Notes: a model not told the origin generated them from the sequence alone. 64,000 bases of DNA from Branchiostoma lanceolatum (GCF_035083965.1 NC_089727.1:10421501-10485500), one strand, 5' to 3'; positions 47,701 through 61,130 are shown, counted from the first letter of the stretch. Numbers and translations: made by a program.

Positions 47701-48564
47701 CTTGGCCGACATAACGATTTCGCCACCTGAATATCTTCTTGGAGATTACGACAAAATAACTAATACAGACAATTATGTACTAGCTATCGAGGAAAAACAT
47801 CTTCCAACATTCGACTGGGTAGGATTACGAAAAATGACCTGTATAAATAGTCATGAAAAATTCCCTTTTCATATCATCGTCATCTGGTTAAGAAAGGGGC
47901 GAAGAAGGTCAGTCTTCTGTAAGACGTCATGCCCTTCACGCGATGAGACAATCAGTCACCTTCGTGACGTCACACTGACTCATCCTATCAGAATCGAGAC
48001 AAATATCTAAACTACTAGTAATACTTATATAACTATCACTGCATGGCAGTGTAAATAAAAACTACATTGCATTGAACTGCTGCATTCGTGCGTTGATAAC
48101 AGATATCATGTACATCAATACGCCAATCTCTGCTCTCTGTCAGTCTAAAAGACTCGCAAATGTCTTCACCATCCGATAAAACCGACAGCATTTGGTTTAG
48201 GAAAGAAAGGCAAGAAGACTATATGCATGAGAACATGCGAGATACTTCTTCTTTCCTACTCTTTCCCGGCCTTCACCTAATAGAATTATTGAAAAGTAAA
48301 ATATAGAATGGTGTGATGTACAGAATTCAACATCTGATCGATCACATCATTCTGTATCGTACTGCGGCAAATGTTTTTTTAGACAGTTGCAACCAAACTG
48401 ATTTCAACATATTTCCCTGGCCGGAAGGGATGGATGCCTTTCAAGGGCTTAATTTTGCAAAATGATTGAACTAAAGACAATCAGCCAAACCAGTATAACA
48501 TTCATAAGCTTTTGCACCATTCATAGTGCAGAGGTGATGTTGTTTCCGTTGACAGTCCGTGAGT
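44731..48564. other. Spacer between the DHHC gene and the SC5D-like gene
   Basis: Should contain the DHHC promoter at its left and the SC5D-like 3' UTR at its right. Apart from the 21-bp minisatellite at 47502-47711 I see no gene; short plus-strand frames here look random. Confidence 0.45.
47502..47711. repeat. 21-bp minisatellite, 10 copies
   Basis: Unit GATACTGTTTTGTGGCCCATG; 'atactg' starts at 47505, 47526, 47547, 47568, 47589, 47610, 47631, 47652, 47673 and (as acactg) 47694, an exact period. Because 21 is a multiple of 3 and the unit lacks stops, several frames stay open; on the minus strand one reads as a seven-residue repeat MGHKTVS. No splice or start context supports translation. 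Confidence 0.92.
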
Positions 48565-50992
48565 TTATTGCGCCTTGGTCTTTTCCCGTCCGAAGCCGTA
48601 GAAGATGTCCTCGCTGTACTCCCGGTCCTTCTTGCGCACCGTCCCGTACATCATGTCGATGAACTTGGTGTTCATGCCGAAGTTCACGTGGAAGTAGCTG
48701 TGGAGATGGCAGACAACAGGATGGTTGTTACTAGTGGAAGAGCACTACACACGTGTAATGCTTCGGTCCCAATTGCGCCGGTGCCCGTCTGGGGTTTAGT
48801 CCCGGCCGGGCCCCGAAGCCACAAATTTGTCCCGATGTTCTCACGATTAGCTCACGACGCCTATTTGTTACCTTCTCCCGCGTTGATGTTAAGCCCCGGG
48901 TTAAAGTGATTTGGGGTCCCGACCAGGCCCCAAAATAGCCTGGTAGCCGCAGGGTGTGCCACAGGGACACGTAGGGGTCACGCTCGAAAGTGACAAAAAT
49001 AGCCCCTGAACTACCCGGCAGGGCCACCTTTTCCAATTGGGACCAAAGCATAAGCTGAGAACGACAAATGGTGAAAGGAAAGACGTCGTTATTTGGAAGA
49101 GTAGGTACTCACAGGTGGTGGTCATCGTGAAACATGACGTCCTGTTGCCATGGCCACTGTGACTCACCGATGATGCCGGAGTGGTCCTTCATACCGTAGT
49201 AGTAGGTCCACAACAGGACACCTACGTACGAACCTGCTCAAGAAGCAAGAACATGTACACATTAAGGTATGTACAGATCAAGTTAACATAAAGATGGCAA
49301 GGTGGTCTTACGGTTAGGGTTGTTGACTTAGAATCTAAAGGTTCTGGGTTCGAATCCCTAGCAGGCCCCAATGTTGTGCCCCTGGGAAAGGCACTTTACA
49401 CCTATTTCCTCATTCGACTCAGGTGAAAATGAGTACCTAGATTCGGTATGGAACGTTCTGTCGGATGATGTCACATGTTTGAGGAGAGCTACACCTAAAG
49501 TACAATAAAGATCCCACCACACATATCGAAAAGACAAAGGGTCCTTCCCGGTGTGAGTGGAACCATTCTTACAGTTCGGTCTACGCAGCATGTACTTACT
49601 GTACAAAACTGGTGTGTTACGCCTAAAGGCGGTTTACTCTTTATGCGAAAGAAATGTATATATGTGATATTTTACGTTTGTGAATTTCTGGACAATCAAA
49701 TCGGAAGTCAAGTTTCTCCTACGACAAATGTTTCCGAGTATTGTGGTAAGAGAGAGCTGCTGTAAACTCTGTGCCTCCGATCTTCAATGGTTTGGGTTTT
49801 GTTCGACTTTTGCACAGCACAGCAACCAAAGTCAAAGACAAAGTGACGAGAAGAGAAACATTGCTTTACCGGCATACAGGGGGAAGATGAATATGGGAGC
49901 CGCCATCAAGCACTGCACCAGGAGGAACTCAAACGGGTGCATGGCGCTGGCCGTGAAGGCAGTCGGCTGGATGTAGCGATGGTGCCACTTGTGGATTTTC
50001 TTGTACAGCACAGGCATATGCATGATTCTGCAAGAAAAGAAAACGAACTCTTAACACGGTACCTACACTTGCCAAGCAGGACTTGGGCGAAAGACCATGT
50101 ATCTGGCTCTATCGACAGTAACATGCGTAATTATGCTATGGTCATATTTCATACTGGGCACGGCCGGGATGTTTTCGGGAACAACAAAAGGGCATAATCC
50201 AAAAAAAATATGTTTACGTTTTGTGTTTTGTGTTTTTTTTTAATCTTGCCTCTCGTACATCGACGCAAATTGCCCGGCCGGGCTCCGGTTTAGAAATGTG
50301 ACGCTAGCATAACGCTACTTACCGGTGGGACCAGTAGACAGTAAACTCGTTCAGCATGAACACAAACATGGTAGACAGCACGGTGTAAGCAATGTTGTAG
50401 TCCCAGATACTAAAGTACAGCCTGCTGTAGCCGCCGTTCACGATGTAACAGGCGATGGTCCCAGACAAGGTTCCTCCGAGCATCATGTTGAACGAGCCCA
50501 TCATCACAGCGTGGGCCTCGTTCTCCTGAAAATCACAGGTGCGCCCGTCAGTAAAACCCTTGTCGGTGTTCTTACTTTTCAAACTATGTGGATGTCACCG
50601 AACATCACAATCAGCTTGTTAGAGACTAAAGATTGTTTTTTTGCCTAGGGTGGTATGATCTAGAGAATACCCAGGTATACTCTGCGGAGGGGTAGATTCC
50701 AGCCCACTACACCGGCTATGCATATAAAGTTAAAGAAGCTGGTGTGTTACGCTGATGAAGGCCGTTATAAAGGCTAAGCAGGTACAGAATTTCCCTCACT
50801 ACGCAAGAAAACACACCATACATAGAATAACTAATCTAGATAGCTTTAGTTTTTCTTGACGCGATCTGAGTTGTATTCTCAACAGTTATAGAGATCGCCA
50901 AGCAGAGTCATTGTTACATGTACACAGTGTACTCTATTGCTCAGCCGGTTTTATTATCTCCATGCAAAATGGAGATATAGTTTTGGGTGTGT

Positions 50993-51026
<34 letters not shown>

Positions 51027-53522
51027 CTGTGTCTGTGTATCTGTGTGTTTGTGTTTCCGCACTACTGTAGTCAGCAACTCAAGTACCTCTTGATGGATTA
51101 CAAATGATATTTGGTATGTGGGCGGGTGTTGTGAAGCCAAAATTCAAGGTCGATTTTGGGCCCCCTGGTATGTGACCTTGGTACTGAAGCAGACTTCCGT
51201 TTTTGTATCTTATGACCTGGACGTGCTATGGTCTTGATTTTGGGGTGGCAGATAGCTTGTGATGTAATAAAGAAGTGGTGTAGGATTGGGCTCCCTAGCA
51301 GCTTGCTCTGGAACTGCAAAATTCTTCTAGGGAGAATAAATGAACAAAAGAACGACGCATTTCCATGGAATTTAGTATGCAGGTAGCTTAGACAGAGATG
51401 TACGCAATGAAGTGCAAATTATGCTACTTGGGACTTAATTTGCATAACTAATGAGGAAAATCTATATTTGCAGTGTTTTCCATTATAAGACTCAAATACA
51501 GGTAACATGTAGTTTATGGCAAGTGAAGCATCAACAGATACCAATTATTACCATAATTAATGCAAAAGCGCCATAATTCATCTGAGTGGAAAATGATAGG
51601 ACTTTCAATATTGCAACATGTGTAAGTTAGATAAAGGTGTTTATGACCAAGCATATACATTATGTAAATGTGTAAGTCATTTACATAAACAGAATAGTTC
51701 ATAGAGATATGAGGTCTCCGAACTCTTCTTTTTAGATTGTTTTTTTGTGATCCAAAAACGTGTCTTGTCAGAAAACTCCCTCCTACCTTAGTGAGGAACT
51801 TGTTGGGCTGACACTTCCACTCGTGCGCTTGGTCCCTCCGCTTGACGTAGTAGTACCAGTGCCAGAAGCCGCCCACCGGGTAGTAGATGATGAAGGAGCC
51901 GGCGACGCCCATCAGGATGAAGAGGTGAAGATGCTTCATGCCGTAACCCTCCAGAAATTCGTCCACCACGGAGTGCTCTGCCGTCCCGTTGGTGCTTGGT
52001 GCGAGAAAGGACGGCAGGGCTTTGTCCGGACCATCCTTCCCACGCAGATAAATCAGCATGATAAGCCAGTCACCTGTATAGTACAAGGAACAGCATGATA
52101 AGCCAGAACAAGAAAGAGTCAAAGCAAATAGTCTCCTGTCAATACTGAATGTGTTGTGGAGGAGCCTGACGGAGAGGGGCAATGGACCAGTCACCGACCT
52201 AAGCACTTAGGCAGGTAGGCAATGCAGAATGTTCCATAAGCCCCTCCAAGCAGAGGTTGTTAGGGAAAATTGTAACCTTATTATATGCCCCGTTTTTGTC
52301 AGCACTCCCCAATAAACTTTATCATACTAGTATTCAACGGGGATCTGTGACCTGCGAACGTCGACCGGTCACTCAAAATCGCGTGATGGTCGAGAGAACA
52401 ACGGGCGTAGTATATTGACGAAAGTGTAATTCAGAGCTCGCAGACTCATCGGTCGATCTATTTTCCTGCTGTATGACAAGGGTATCATATATAACCGCAG
52501 CCGGACTGGTACCTTAACCTTGCCAATAATGTCCAAGCAGATCTATCGGTGGCAATTACTGTATCCAAAGGGCAAAAGCAGCATTATTATCTCGGTGGCC
52601 AATAATACTGCCTTTGCCCTTTGGATACTGTCATTTCCACCGATAGATCTGATTGGAGATTATATATAATTACCTTGCCGACGGAATACACCGTGTTGTA
52701 TACTCTATTTATCGTTTACATTCAATATTTCCTTTTCAAGAATATTCCTTGGCGGACACTTTGATTATTGCCGTGTTACGTTTTGATTCGCACCTGCCAT
52801 TTGAAATGTTTTTACCTGACACTCTCGTTAAGTGTACTTCATTACGTCAGCCTGAACGGTTACCAGAAAAGTTTTAAGCATGCAGAATTTTTCTCAATGC
52901 TGTACCTAGTGCCTATGACACCAGATTACCCAAAATCAATACAAACGCAGTTTGCCTTACATAGTTGCCATTGACTGACGTACAGAGAGTGTTCCCTGCC
53001 CTTGAACCATGGACGGTGATATCTCTTCATCACAAACACAACATACAGTGCTATAATTAGCATGGCGTGATTTTATGACTCCCTCCAAAGTTGAAAGGTG
53101 AAGGATATATCGTTTGTTTACGATCTTAGAGAAAAGAGAGAATATTGCTGTTTTTTGTGCGCCTTTGTCCCTCAACAAACAACGTCTGGGGACATCCTCT
53201 AGGTCGGTGGATGAACCAGGAGGCCCGGTGCTTGAAGAGAGCCACACCTCGAGATTGTTAAAGAACCCTCCACACTTATCAATAAGTCCGGTCTTACGCA
53301 AAACTGGTGTGTTACGCCTAAAGGTTATGTGGAACAAGCAAGCAAATAAAAAAACAGACAAACGGACAAACAAACAAACAAACAAACAAACGCACCTTTC
53401 GCGGCTGCACCCATGAGAGTGGTGGCCACGGTACTGACCAGACCAATCAGCATGTTCCTCAGCATGATGAAGAACACCGGAGCGCCCTCCGTGGGGGCCT
53501 TCTTCGCCTTCGTTACAGCCAT
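48565..53522 (-). CDS. SC5D-like membrane sterol desaturase / fatty acid hydroxylase, 6 exons
   Basis: Membrane di-iron enzyme of the family that includes lathosterol oxidase (SC5D), MSMO1 and FAXDC2; these use O2 to desaturate or hydroxylate sterols or fatty acids in the ER. Exons 53396-53528 (ATG at 53522), 51787-52073, 50323-50525, 49870-50027, 49113-49233 and 48565-48697 join in phase to 342 aa. All three iron-binding His motifs are present: H205-RIM-H209, H218-KW-HH222 and H294-DD-HH298. The run GGYSRLY then YWSHR resembles SC5D (RGYSKLH, YWIHR) more than FAXDC2. About four hydrophobic segments surround them. It ends basic (REKTKAQ) without a clear KKXX signal. Substrate is not deducible. 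Confidence 0.9.
49291..49660 (+). mobile_element. tRNA-derived SINE, family A, copy 2
   Basis: Best-preserved copy: tRNA-like head with A-box-like GGTGGTCTTACGG and B box GGTTCGAATCC, then a conserved body shared with 8025-8418. It lies in the SC5D-like intron between exons 4 and 5. Head structure argues for tRNA origin; no intact tRNA fold is expected. Confidence 0.8.
50951..51320. repeat. Hairpin plus TGTG repeat, family B, long copy
   Basis: Starts ATCTCCATGCAAAATGGAGAT (hairpin), then (TG)n, then a body with GGGCCCCCTGGTATG, CTTGGTACTGAAGC and GATAGCTTGTGATG. The body aligns with 56830-57245. Confidence 0.65.
52527..52662. mobile_element. Short inverted-repeat element, AATCTCCAAGCAGATCT family, copy 2
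   Basis: Arms TCCAAGCAGATCTATCGGTGG and complement plus an inner pair GTATCCAAAGGGCAAA / TTTGCCCTTTGGATAC. It pairs with 5627-5733. Confidence 0.7.
53215..53394 (+). mobile_element. tRNA-derived SINE, family A, 3' part only
   Basis: Matches the downstream half of the SINE (GAGAGCCACACCTCGAG, CAAAACTGGTGTGTTACGCC) and ends in an (AAAC)n tail immediately before the SC5D-like exon 1 donor. 5'-truncated, as usual for retroposed copies. Confidence 0.75.
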
Positions 53523-53528
53523 CTTGCT

Positions 53529-56500
53529 CTGAGGGGACAAAAGACCACAATACGTCAAATATAGGATGATCGGGCATGATATTAGTTTAACGGCTTGCAT
53601 CATGTGTTGAAGTAACTACAGGTGGTTATATTAATTTGGTCAATGTAAGTTAAGGTAATTTATCCACGAAGTGCATCAACAATATGTACCGAATTTTTAC
53701 ATCCGTGTATTGTTTTCGGTCTGTGTGTTTGTTTGTCTTGGTGTGTGTCCGTAGTTATTTGAATATTGTAGAGTTACAGGATGTGAGGCGGACGATTTTG
53801 TAACCGGAGACTGGCGGGATGCGACGGTTGGCTTGGCCGGGTCCAAATTTTGATAGGCAGAAAAATGCATAGACAGAATTAACAAGAAATTCGTAACAAT
53901 TGATGAAACAGGGAATTCAAATGAACTCTGGATATTTCACGAAGGCATGAGATTTTTGATTTCTTGTTGTTGTACACAGAAGCCTGCAGCGCAACGATGA
54001 AACTGGGATTGCTGTGATGCCATTTCCCGCGATCGCGCGACCATTGTTGGGAGGAATTCATAGCCAATGACCCGTGAATTATGCCGCATGATTGTTATGA
54101 TATTGTACTCGGATAGAAGCTTTAGACATCAATCAATAAATAATTCAATAACCTGTATTTCATTATTAACTACATAGCTAATGTTAAGCGATGAATTGAA
54201 CATCTGTATTTTTACAGGAATTCTATATAAAAAGTCAATATGGCGCCTGGCGATTTGCGGTAAGATCTTTAAAGGTGAAAGTTGGTTCGATCAGTTTTAA
54301 TATATAAGTTAATATTAACACTACAACAGGTACAATATGTGTTTTATCCGTCCCAGTTACTCGATACGAATTACCGAAAAGCCCCATCCTACCCTCAGTG
54401 AGAATTCAGGCCACGCATCCATACGGACGTTGACCTATCATCCTGCATTAAGCAGCAAGGTCAAAGTGCACGGCCGTGCAGGCAGCTGGCAAGTGATGCA
54501 CGCAAAACCCTCACAGTAATGGCGCGATTTAGCAGACTAAATACTCTCAAATGTAAAGAAATTACTCACGAGAGTAGCTTTTAACATATCTATTGTGTGT
54601 AATGTCACATCTTTGTGTGAGATCCCTCATTCACGCCTTGTTTTATTGATCCATTTTGCCATTTTTGCGTACACGCATGCGCACACTCGGGTGCATCGCG
54701 AACCGCATGAACGTATGTGCGTACATAATCACGCACACTCACACGTGCAACGCACCATTTCTGCCCGACATAGAGGGCCCTGACCTTCAGAAGCAAGGTT
54801 AGAGTAAACCAAATAAGTAGAATGATAGGGGTGTACAAATAACATGACACTTTCCTACAGTCAAATAAAATCAAATCAAATAACATGACACTGCACGGTC
54901 GAATTGGCAGAAGACGAACACACTCGGAAGATCACAGAAGGACATGACGAATACAAAATGTAGCGCTTCCTCAAACAATATGATCTGACACATAACAGCA
55001 AAGGAAGATTGACAACAAAGAGGAATGGTGAACAATGGCAATCATTTGATTGATTACTTTGTTTATCGATCGGTTGCAAAATGATTTCCCTGACCATTGA
55101 ACCAAGGAGGTTATATAGACCTCCTTGATTGAACCCGGGGCGAGAAATCCAATTAACGCAGATGTTGGGACGAAATACCTGAGAGTTTTCTACGTCGTTA
55201 TCGTACCTGGGACCGATTGTAAATTGTGATAGTTCAGCCAATCGGTGCAGTTGGAGGTGAGCAGGGACCGACAATTAAGTCAAACGTTTGACTCTAGAGT
55301 CATCGAAAACAATTAATTCAAAATTTACCATTACGGTTAGTACATGTACTTGCATGGTAACGTTACCAAGAGAGTATGAGAGCCCCGGTAAACTAATTTG
55401 AATGTCACCCAAGCTAAGGCGGGGTACCGTAACTTCTAGTAGCTTTAATGAAAATCATTTGGTTAATTGATTTACAAGAACGACCTCGGACTTTGGTCTC
55501 TACTAGATGGCGTTTCCTCTGTACTTATTAACAAACTGTGTATCTAGCAGCATCGGTTGCTTCCTACGTTATATATCATGATGTGAGAATCCACATGAAG
55601 CATTACCTAACCGAATATGCAAATGACGTCCAAAATGATTTGCAAGATTTATCCCTCCCAAGTAGGGCGGTGCCGGTCAAAAAATGTAGTACGCAAATCG
55701 CCATAAAAATAAGCAAAAAAAAACACAAACTGCAATGATATTTAGTACCCAATCTCTGATATCCAACCTTAAACATAACGTTGAAGGTACTTTTGACAAA
55801 AGACATGAAAGGGAATATTGTAAGGGAGTATTCTATTTCACGGCGTCGCAACTTGAGAACACTCCCCTTTCACTGACCATACGGCTTCATATGCATCACT
55901 CAAGCAGATAACTTTCTAACTTGCTCGAGGCTGTAAAAAGCCTACTTGTGTGCAGAAGCCGGTTGACCATGGTTTGCCGCGCTTATTATTTATTGTTACA
56001 TAACAAAGATCTGAGCTCGAGATGGACACACAATAAAAGACAAGGGACTTTTTTCCAAGGACCCCTGAGTGGGTCACCTACAAAAGAAACGCATTCCTAA
56101 CCCCCTTTATACCATCACAACAATACTGTGGTCATATGATAGTGCTGGTGAGAGCGAGGTCGAAGCAGTAGGATCTAGGAATGACTGAATACACCAATGA
56201 TGCGTATCCGGTGACCTATTTAAACCTATCCACCAGCCCCAAGATGCCCCCTTGGTAGGACACGGCAGGCTGATGACCGAGCTACTGTCTTACACTACGG
56301 AAGACGGGAAGAGTTGCCCACCTTTCCTCCAGCCAGTCCCCTGTGCGTCCTGCCGGCCCGGGCTCCTGTCTAAGTGTCACAAGCCGCCCGGGGCAGTCCG
56401 TGTGTTGTGTGCTCCTGACGTCACTGACCCGCGGCCAGCTGATAACGCTGCATGGTGAGGGTGCGTGCGTGCTAAATGGAACGGCAGCTCGGGGCTCGTG

Positions 56501-59320
56501 GAAGGGTTTTTCGTACCCCCTAATGGACATTTTCAACGCATACGTGCGGTCAAATTTTAAACTTGTGGTTAAATTGATATGTTATGGTTAAATGGATAAC
56601 ATTCTCCCCAATTAACTGATATCTCTAGATACCCCTGTCAGTATGTGTTTCTGTGTTGCTATGGCAACGACTAGCAGTTTGAAAAGGACGCCAGTGTTTT
56701 TGATCATGACCTCCACTCAGAGCCGCAAACATTCAATGCTCATAGACCTGAAAATCGTGCTATTCTTACTTCGCACCATTCATTACGCGTTCCCTCCCTT
56801 TAGTAATTAATTACCTTCGCCAACTTCGCCATCGGATGGTTACCTTTACCTGAAGAATATTATGTTTTCGTGTGTGTGTGTGTGTGTGTGTGTGCCTGTG
56901 TATGTGTGTGAACACGATAACTCGAGAATGCATGGGTGGATTGTCTTGATATTTGGTGTGTGGGTAACGTTAGGTCTTCCAAATTCTTTGGAAGCGTTGA
57001 TACTTTGTATACGCTTCAACTCGCTGAGTCAGTGACCATGTTAGCATGTATGTATGTATGTATGTATGGGTAGGTCTTGATGAGATCTTTAAATAATCAG
57101 ATTTTGAGCCCCCTAGCGTATTGTCATGGTACTGCAGCGGAATTTCCGCTTTTGATATCTCGTGTTCTGGATATGCTGTGGTCGTGATTTTTTTAGTTGT
57201 AGATAGCTCTCGTCCAGAAACAGTCATATATAGCGTCATTCCAACTAGCTGTCCCATCTAAAATTTCATCATATCACCTGTGAAAAAACCCTACGGGCCC
57301 CTCAAGTAACAGGTCGCACCTGCATACCAGAGTTATCTAAGTGGACTGTAGACTTTGATGTTTGAAACGTTTAATGGTTGACACTTTGTTTGCTGGCTCA
57401 GCGTCCGCCAGTCGGTATCGACCTTTGACTGACTTAAAGTTTTTGTCGCAGGGCGGGAAATTTTTGGAGATATCCTTCCGCCAGTTCAAAGCCCAGTGAA
57501 AGGGTTGGAAACGATTAGTTTTCGGTGCTTGGGTCAGGAATCATAGTACATTCAAACCTCTCCCGTCACAAAACAGCCCCGTCTCATTTCACATAGTTAA
57601 AACCTTCTGCTAAGCAACCAAATGTCTTGTCCAACCAGCAACAACTTTTTTGTGGTCCCCGCGGAGGACTTTCCCCACTCAACAACAAAAATTGATTGTC
57701 AGTGGCACCCGGCCCAGCAGCAGCTGCTGGCTCCTACTCTGATTGCTATCGATTTCATTCTAATAGCATTATTAGAGACAACATGGCGGATACTCACTCA
57801 GTAATCTTCCCAACAATAACACCGTGGTAAAGATAGATGCAGATTGCACTTGTAAAAGATACAAAAACTGCAGTTCCGCTGCAGTCCAGTAGATCTGTTT
57901 TTCCGATATTCCGCACAGGATATACAATTCGAGTACAACCTTAAGGTTTGCTTGTTATATAAACCTAACACAAAACGTTTGGAAAGTTGACTTACGTTTC
58001 GTTTGATCATACCTCCGTTGTTACGTCATCAATTGCATCGCGTTATATATCATTGTGAAGCTTACAATGGTACTCGTACCCCACGAGAAAAAAAAGTGCT
58101 AAAAGTTCTCACGATGATAACGTTACGTATATCCTGCTATTTATCTTTATCTTGTTTGTGCGCTTGGTGTGAATTTATATAATAGCTAGCTAGTTAGGTC
58201 TGGAGTACCAATGCTGCTAGCTACAGATATATTTAAAAAAATACTGTTCTCCTTTTTAATCAAATTGGTTTGCATTTATTTTTAATCAGGGCGGCCTTGA
58301 AACTTTGGGAACCGTGATTTTATATTGTTGGGCAACTTAGTTTTTGGCTTGGAAGTTGCCAATATAACCCACATGAGCACATAAACCACGCGTTAACTAC
58401 TTCTCACTGAATTCCTTAAGAAGCTTGAACAACACGTCGCAGTTTTATTCTTATTACTAAACAGAAATGACCAAAATGAACGGGCACTGACCATACGCTA
58501 TCTTTCACTCAGGCTGCTATGTGTTTTTGTAATACATGTACGTCTTTATAGCCACCGATAGAATTGCGTAACAGTTACCATCTCCTTCATGACCTCAATG
58601 AAAAGCGGACTGCAGGCCGATTTGAGCTCACGAGAAACAAGGGTTCAAACAAACAAAGGGGCGTTCTCTGACAGTCGGGCTTCTCTGACGCAGTTAGGAA
58701 TTGCCGTTTTCGTACTAACGTTAACGTTACATATTTTCTTGTAAAGTTATTCTACGGACCGTATTAGAAAACCTAGTGTTTCGCGACCCCATAACGTTAC
58801 CTTCGCCCAATGAAATTTAGATAGGACACTCCTTGCTTCGCCAAATGATGTGACCTTTACGCATACGACTGACATCTTTTCGATCCAAATAACCGCACAG
58901 GTTGTCAAATTTAAGTATGCTTTGCATGATTTATGTTTAATGATGTTCATATTTGATTAACCCCTAATTGCTGCAAGGATGGAATTCCCATCATTTACCG
59001 TCTAAGCTATTTTCTCATTGATTATGCAAATGAGGCATTCATTTGCGTGGTTTTTATCTGTCGATGTTCCTCTCCTTGCCATTTACATGTTTCAGAAAAC
59101 ATTACGATGACCCACCCAACATCTGCTTGAATATCGCTACAAACCCTGCACTTTGAACTTTGACTGCAAGATGGCGTCGTAGCAACTTTTGGTAGTGGTC
59201 GGGGTCGTAACATTCTAGAAGTTACTATACGGTGCAAACTGTTTTTTAAGTAACACAAGTATCAACAGCAACAACAACAAGACCCCAGGAGACGTATAGA
59301 GACCGTGGTACAGCCTGACC
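53529..59320. other. Divergent spacer between the SC5D-like gene and tafazzin
   Basis: SC5D-like exon 1 is preceded by an acceptor (tcccctcag), so an untranslated exon probably lies here. A YY1-like AAGATGGCGTC at 59168-59178 may mark the tafazzin start region. A family B repeat is at 56830-57245. Otherwise I see no gene; GC-richer stretches near 54660 and 56330 have no convincing frame. Confidence 0.45.
56830..57245. repeat. Hairpin plus TGTG repeat, family B, third copy
   Basis: (TG)n followed by a body with GAGCCCCCTAGCGTATTG, CATGGTACTGCAGC and GTAGATAGCTC, homologous to 50951-51320. A (GTAT)n run splits it. Confidence 0.6.
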
Positions 59321-60237
59321 ATGTCGTCGGACGTGAAGTGGCCGTTCCCCCGGCGGCCCGGCCTGCTGTGGAACACCGCCAGCACCGTCACACTGGCCGC
59401 GGTCGGCGGCTTCAGCAAGTTACTGATGAGTTAGTGCCGATAACTTCGTTTTTTTCTATGTCAATAATTGTTCTTACTACTGTGATTTGCTACCTTTTGT
59501 ACAATTGAAAATAACTTACTCGTCCTGTCCTTGTAAAGCAGAAAATCACTAAAACAGTTAACGTTATTATTATTAATAATATTACAATTACTGGTAAGTT
59601 AGATCAAGGAAATTAAATAGGTTAGATAGGCCCCTTTACAAATCGGGTAGAGTTTCTGGTACGTCTTGTTTAATTATAATTCATTATTTATGCAAATAAG
59701 GTTTTGATTACCATGTGTCCAAAACCTTATTTGATTGAAATTTGAGAACTTCCTGTCACAAAGTGACTAGCATATGGAAATATATTAGTTAATATATGTT
59801 TTCAAGAGACCATGCAAGGACAACAACAACGAACATATTACTGAAAACACAGACTCAAAATAGTTCCTGCCACTCCAGCAAGTCTGACCTTTACGGTTAT
59901 CTTCCCTCTCACAAGCTCATGGTCACTCAAATAACTGTGGACACACACCAACCCAAACAAACTCACACACCAAAAAAATCTCCATACAGAGTCAATGGTC
60001 TCATTTCTTTGCCAAATATGACATACACGTAACATTATAAGCAATTGCACATCAAAATCACATTACTTTATGACCAACCCTTTGTAATCTGTTTCTGCAT
60101 GTTGTCAGGAGTGCTGAACGATGCGCAGGTGTACAACATGGCTGTCCTGACGGAAGCCGTGGAAAGGCGCCACCCGTCACAGCCGCTCATCACAGTCAGT
60201 AACCACGCCAGCTGTATGGACGATCCTCTCATGTGGG
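59321..60237 (+). CDS. TAZ: Tafazzin, first two exons (continues right of the window)
   Basis: Tafazzin is the mitochondrial phospholipid-lysophospholipid transacylase that remodels cardiolipin. Exon 1 (59321-59429) encodes MSSDVKWPFP..., matching the VKWPFP start of tafazzins and a hydrophobic stretch that inserts in the membrane. Exon 2 (60109-60237) encodes VLNDAQVYNMAVLTEAVERR then QPLITVSNHASCMDDPLMWG; NHxSCMDD is the acyltransferase HX4D active-site motif (His and Asp both present). Splice phases match (1 then 2), giving 79 codons plus one base. Exon 3 of the family is not found before 64000, so the second intron exceeds 3.7 kb. Confidence 0.93.
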
Positions 60238-60264
60238 GTAAGTGAGATGATCCTTCCTTTGGTC

Positions 60265-60415
60265 CTTTTAGCCTAGCGGTTAGTGTGTTGGGTTTGGAGC
60301 TGGCAGCCAGGGTTTGGAGCGGGTTTGAATCACAGGAGCCAGGAGACTGTACTACTTGACTCTTGTGTTTCAGTGGTTCCCACACCGACCCTGTGAGTAA
60401 ATGTTCCACAGAGGG
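60265..60415 (+). mobile_element. tRNA-derived SINE, family C, copy 1
   Basis: TTTTAGCCTAGCGGTTAGTG is an A-box-like head and GGTTTGAATC a B-box-like word, then GGAGCCAGGAGACTGTACTA. A close copy follows at 60520-60625 in the same orientation. Confidence 0.6.
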
Positions 60416-60519
60416 ACATCGGACTCAGAGATTTAAGGACAAATCGTAGATAGAAAATGGGGAGTAGTGTAACAGTGGGTGGGGTTCAAGCACCACCAAC
60501 TGACCAGTCTAACTGGTTC

Positions 60520-60625
60520 AGACCTTTTAGCCCAGCAGTTAGTCCGTTGGGATATGAGCTGGTGGGTTCGAATTCCGGGAGCCAGGAGACTGTACTACTC
60601 GATTCTTGTGTTCCAGTGGTTTTAT
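60520..60625 (+). mobile_element. tRNA-derived SINE, family C, copy 2
   Basis: CCTTTTAGCCCAGCAGTTAG, GGTTCGAATTCC and GGAGCCAGGAGACTGTACTA repeat the order seen 255 bases upstream. Tandem pairing suggests local duplication or repeated insertion. Confidence 0.6.
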
Positions 60626-61130
60626 TTTCACGGTGACCTGTCCACTGCAAATTCATGACACCACAATATGTCCCTTGTATGAATACTGTACTACAAATTG
60701 TTTCAGCTGTCAATCAAAAACACTGCAAAAACCTCCTTTTTCCTTTTACTGCAAAATAAAAGCACTCTGAAAATAAATGTATCTACTAGTACAGTATCTA
60801 GCAAATAGAAGCTCCTTCCTTTTAATTCAAAGGGGCGTATTGTAGAATTTGAAGGCAAAAACGGCAAATATTTTGAATTTGAAAAATCTACATCCAGATT
60901 CACATTGCATTTGTGATTAATTTATGACCTATTTCCAACATATTTGGATTCCCATCATTTTGTCACATTTCCATCATTAATTAACGACAGAAAAGCAAAC
61001 CGCGCGAAATCATCCATATTTTTGGTCACCTACCACAAATAAGCCAGCCGTAGAATGCTAATCAACTGTTGCGGTCGGAGATCCTCGTGAAATTCTGGTC
61101 ACATGACATGACGTCATTTGGGGAGTCAAA

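Noticed and set aside
49291-49370. tRNA gene
   Set aside because: A and B box-like words are present, but the rest cannot fold as a cloverleaf and continues into a SINE body shared with other loci.
52957-53577. 206-codon minus-strand frame
   Set aside because: It reads out of frame across SC5D-like exon 1 and then through a SINE and its (AAAC)n tail; the real exon 1 is in another frame.
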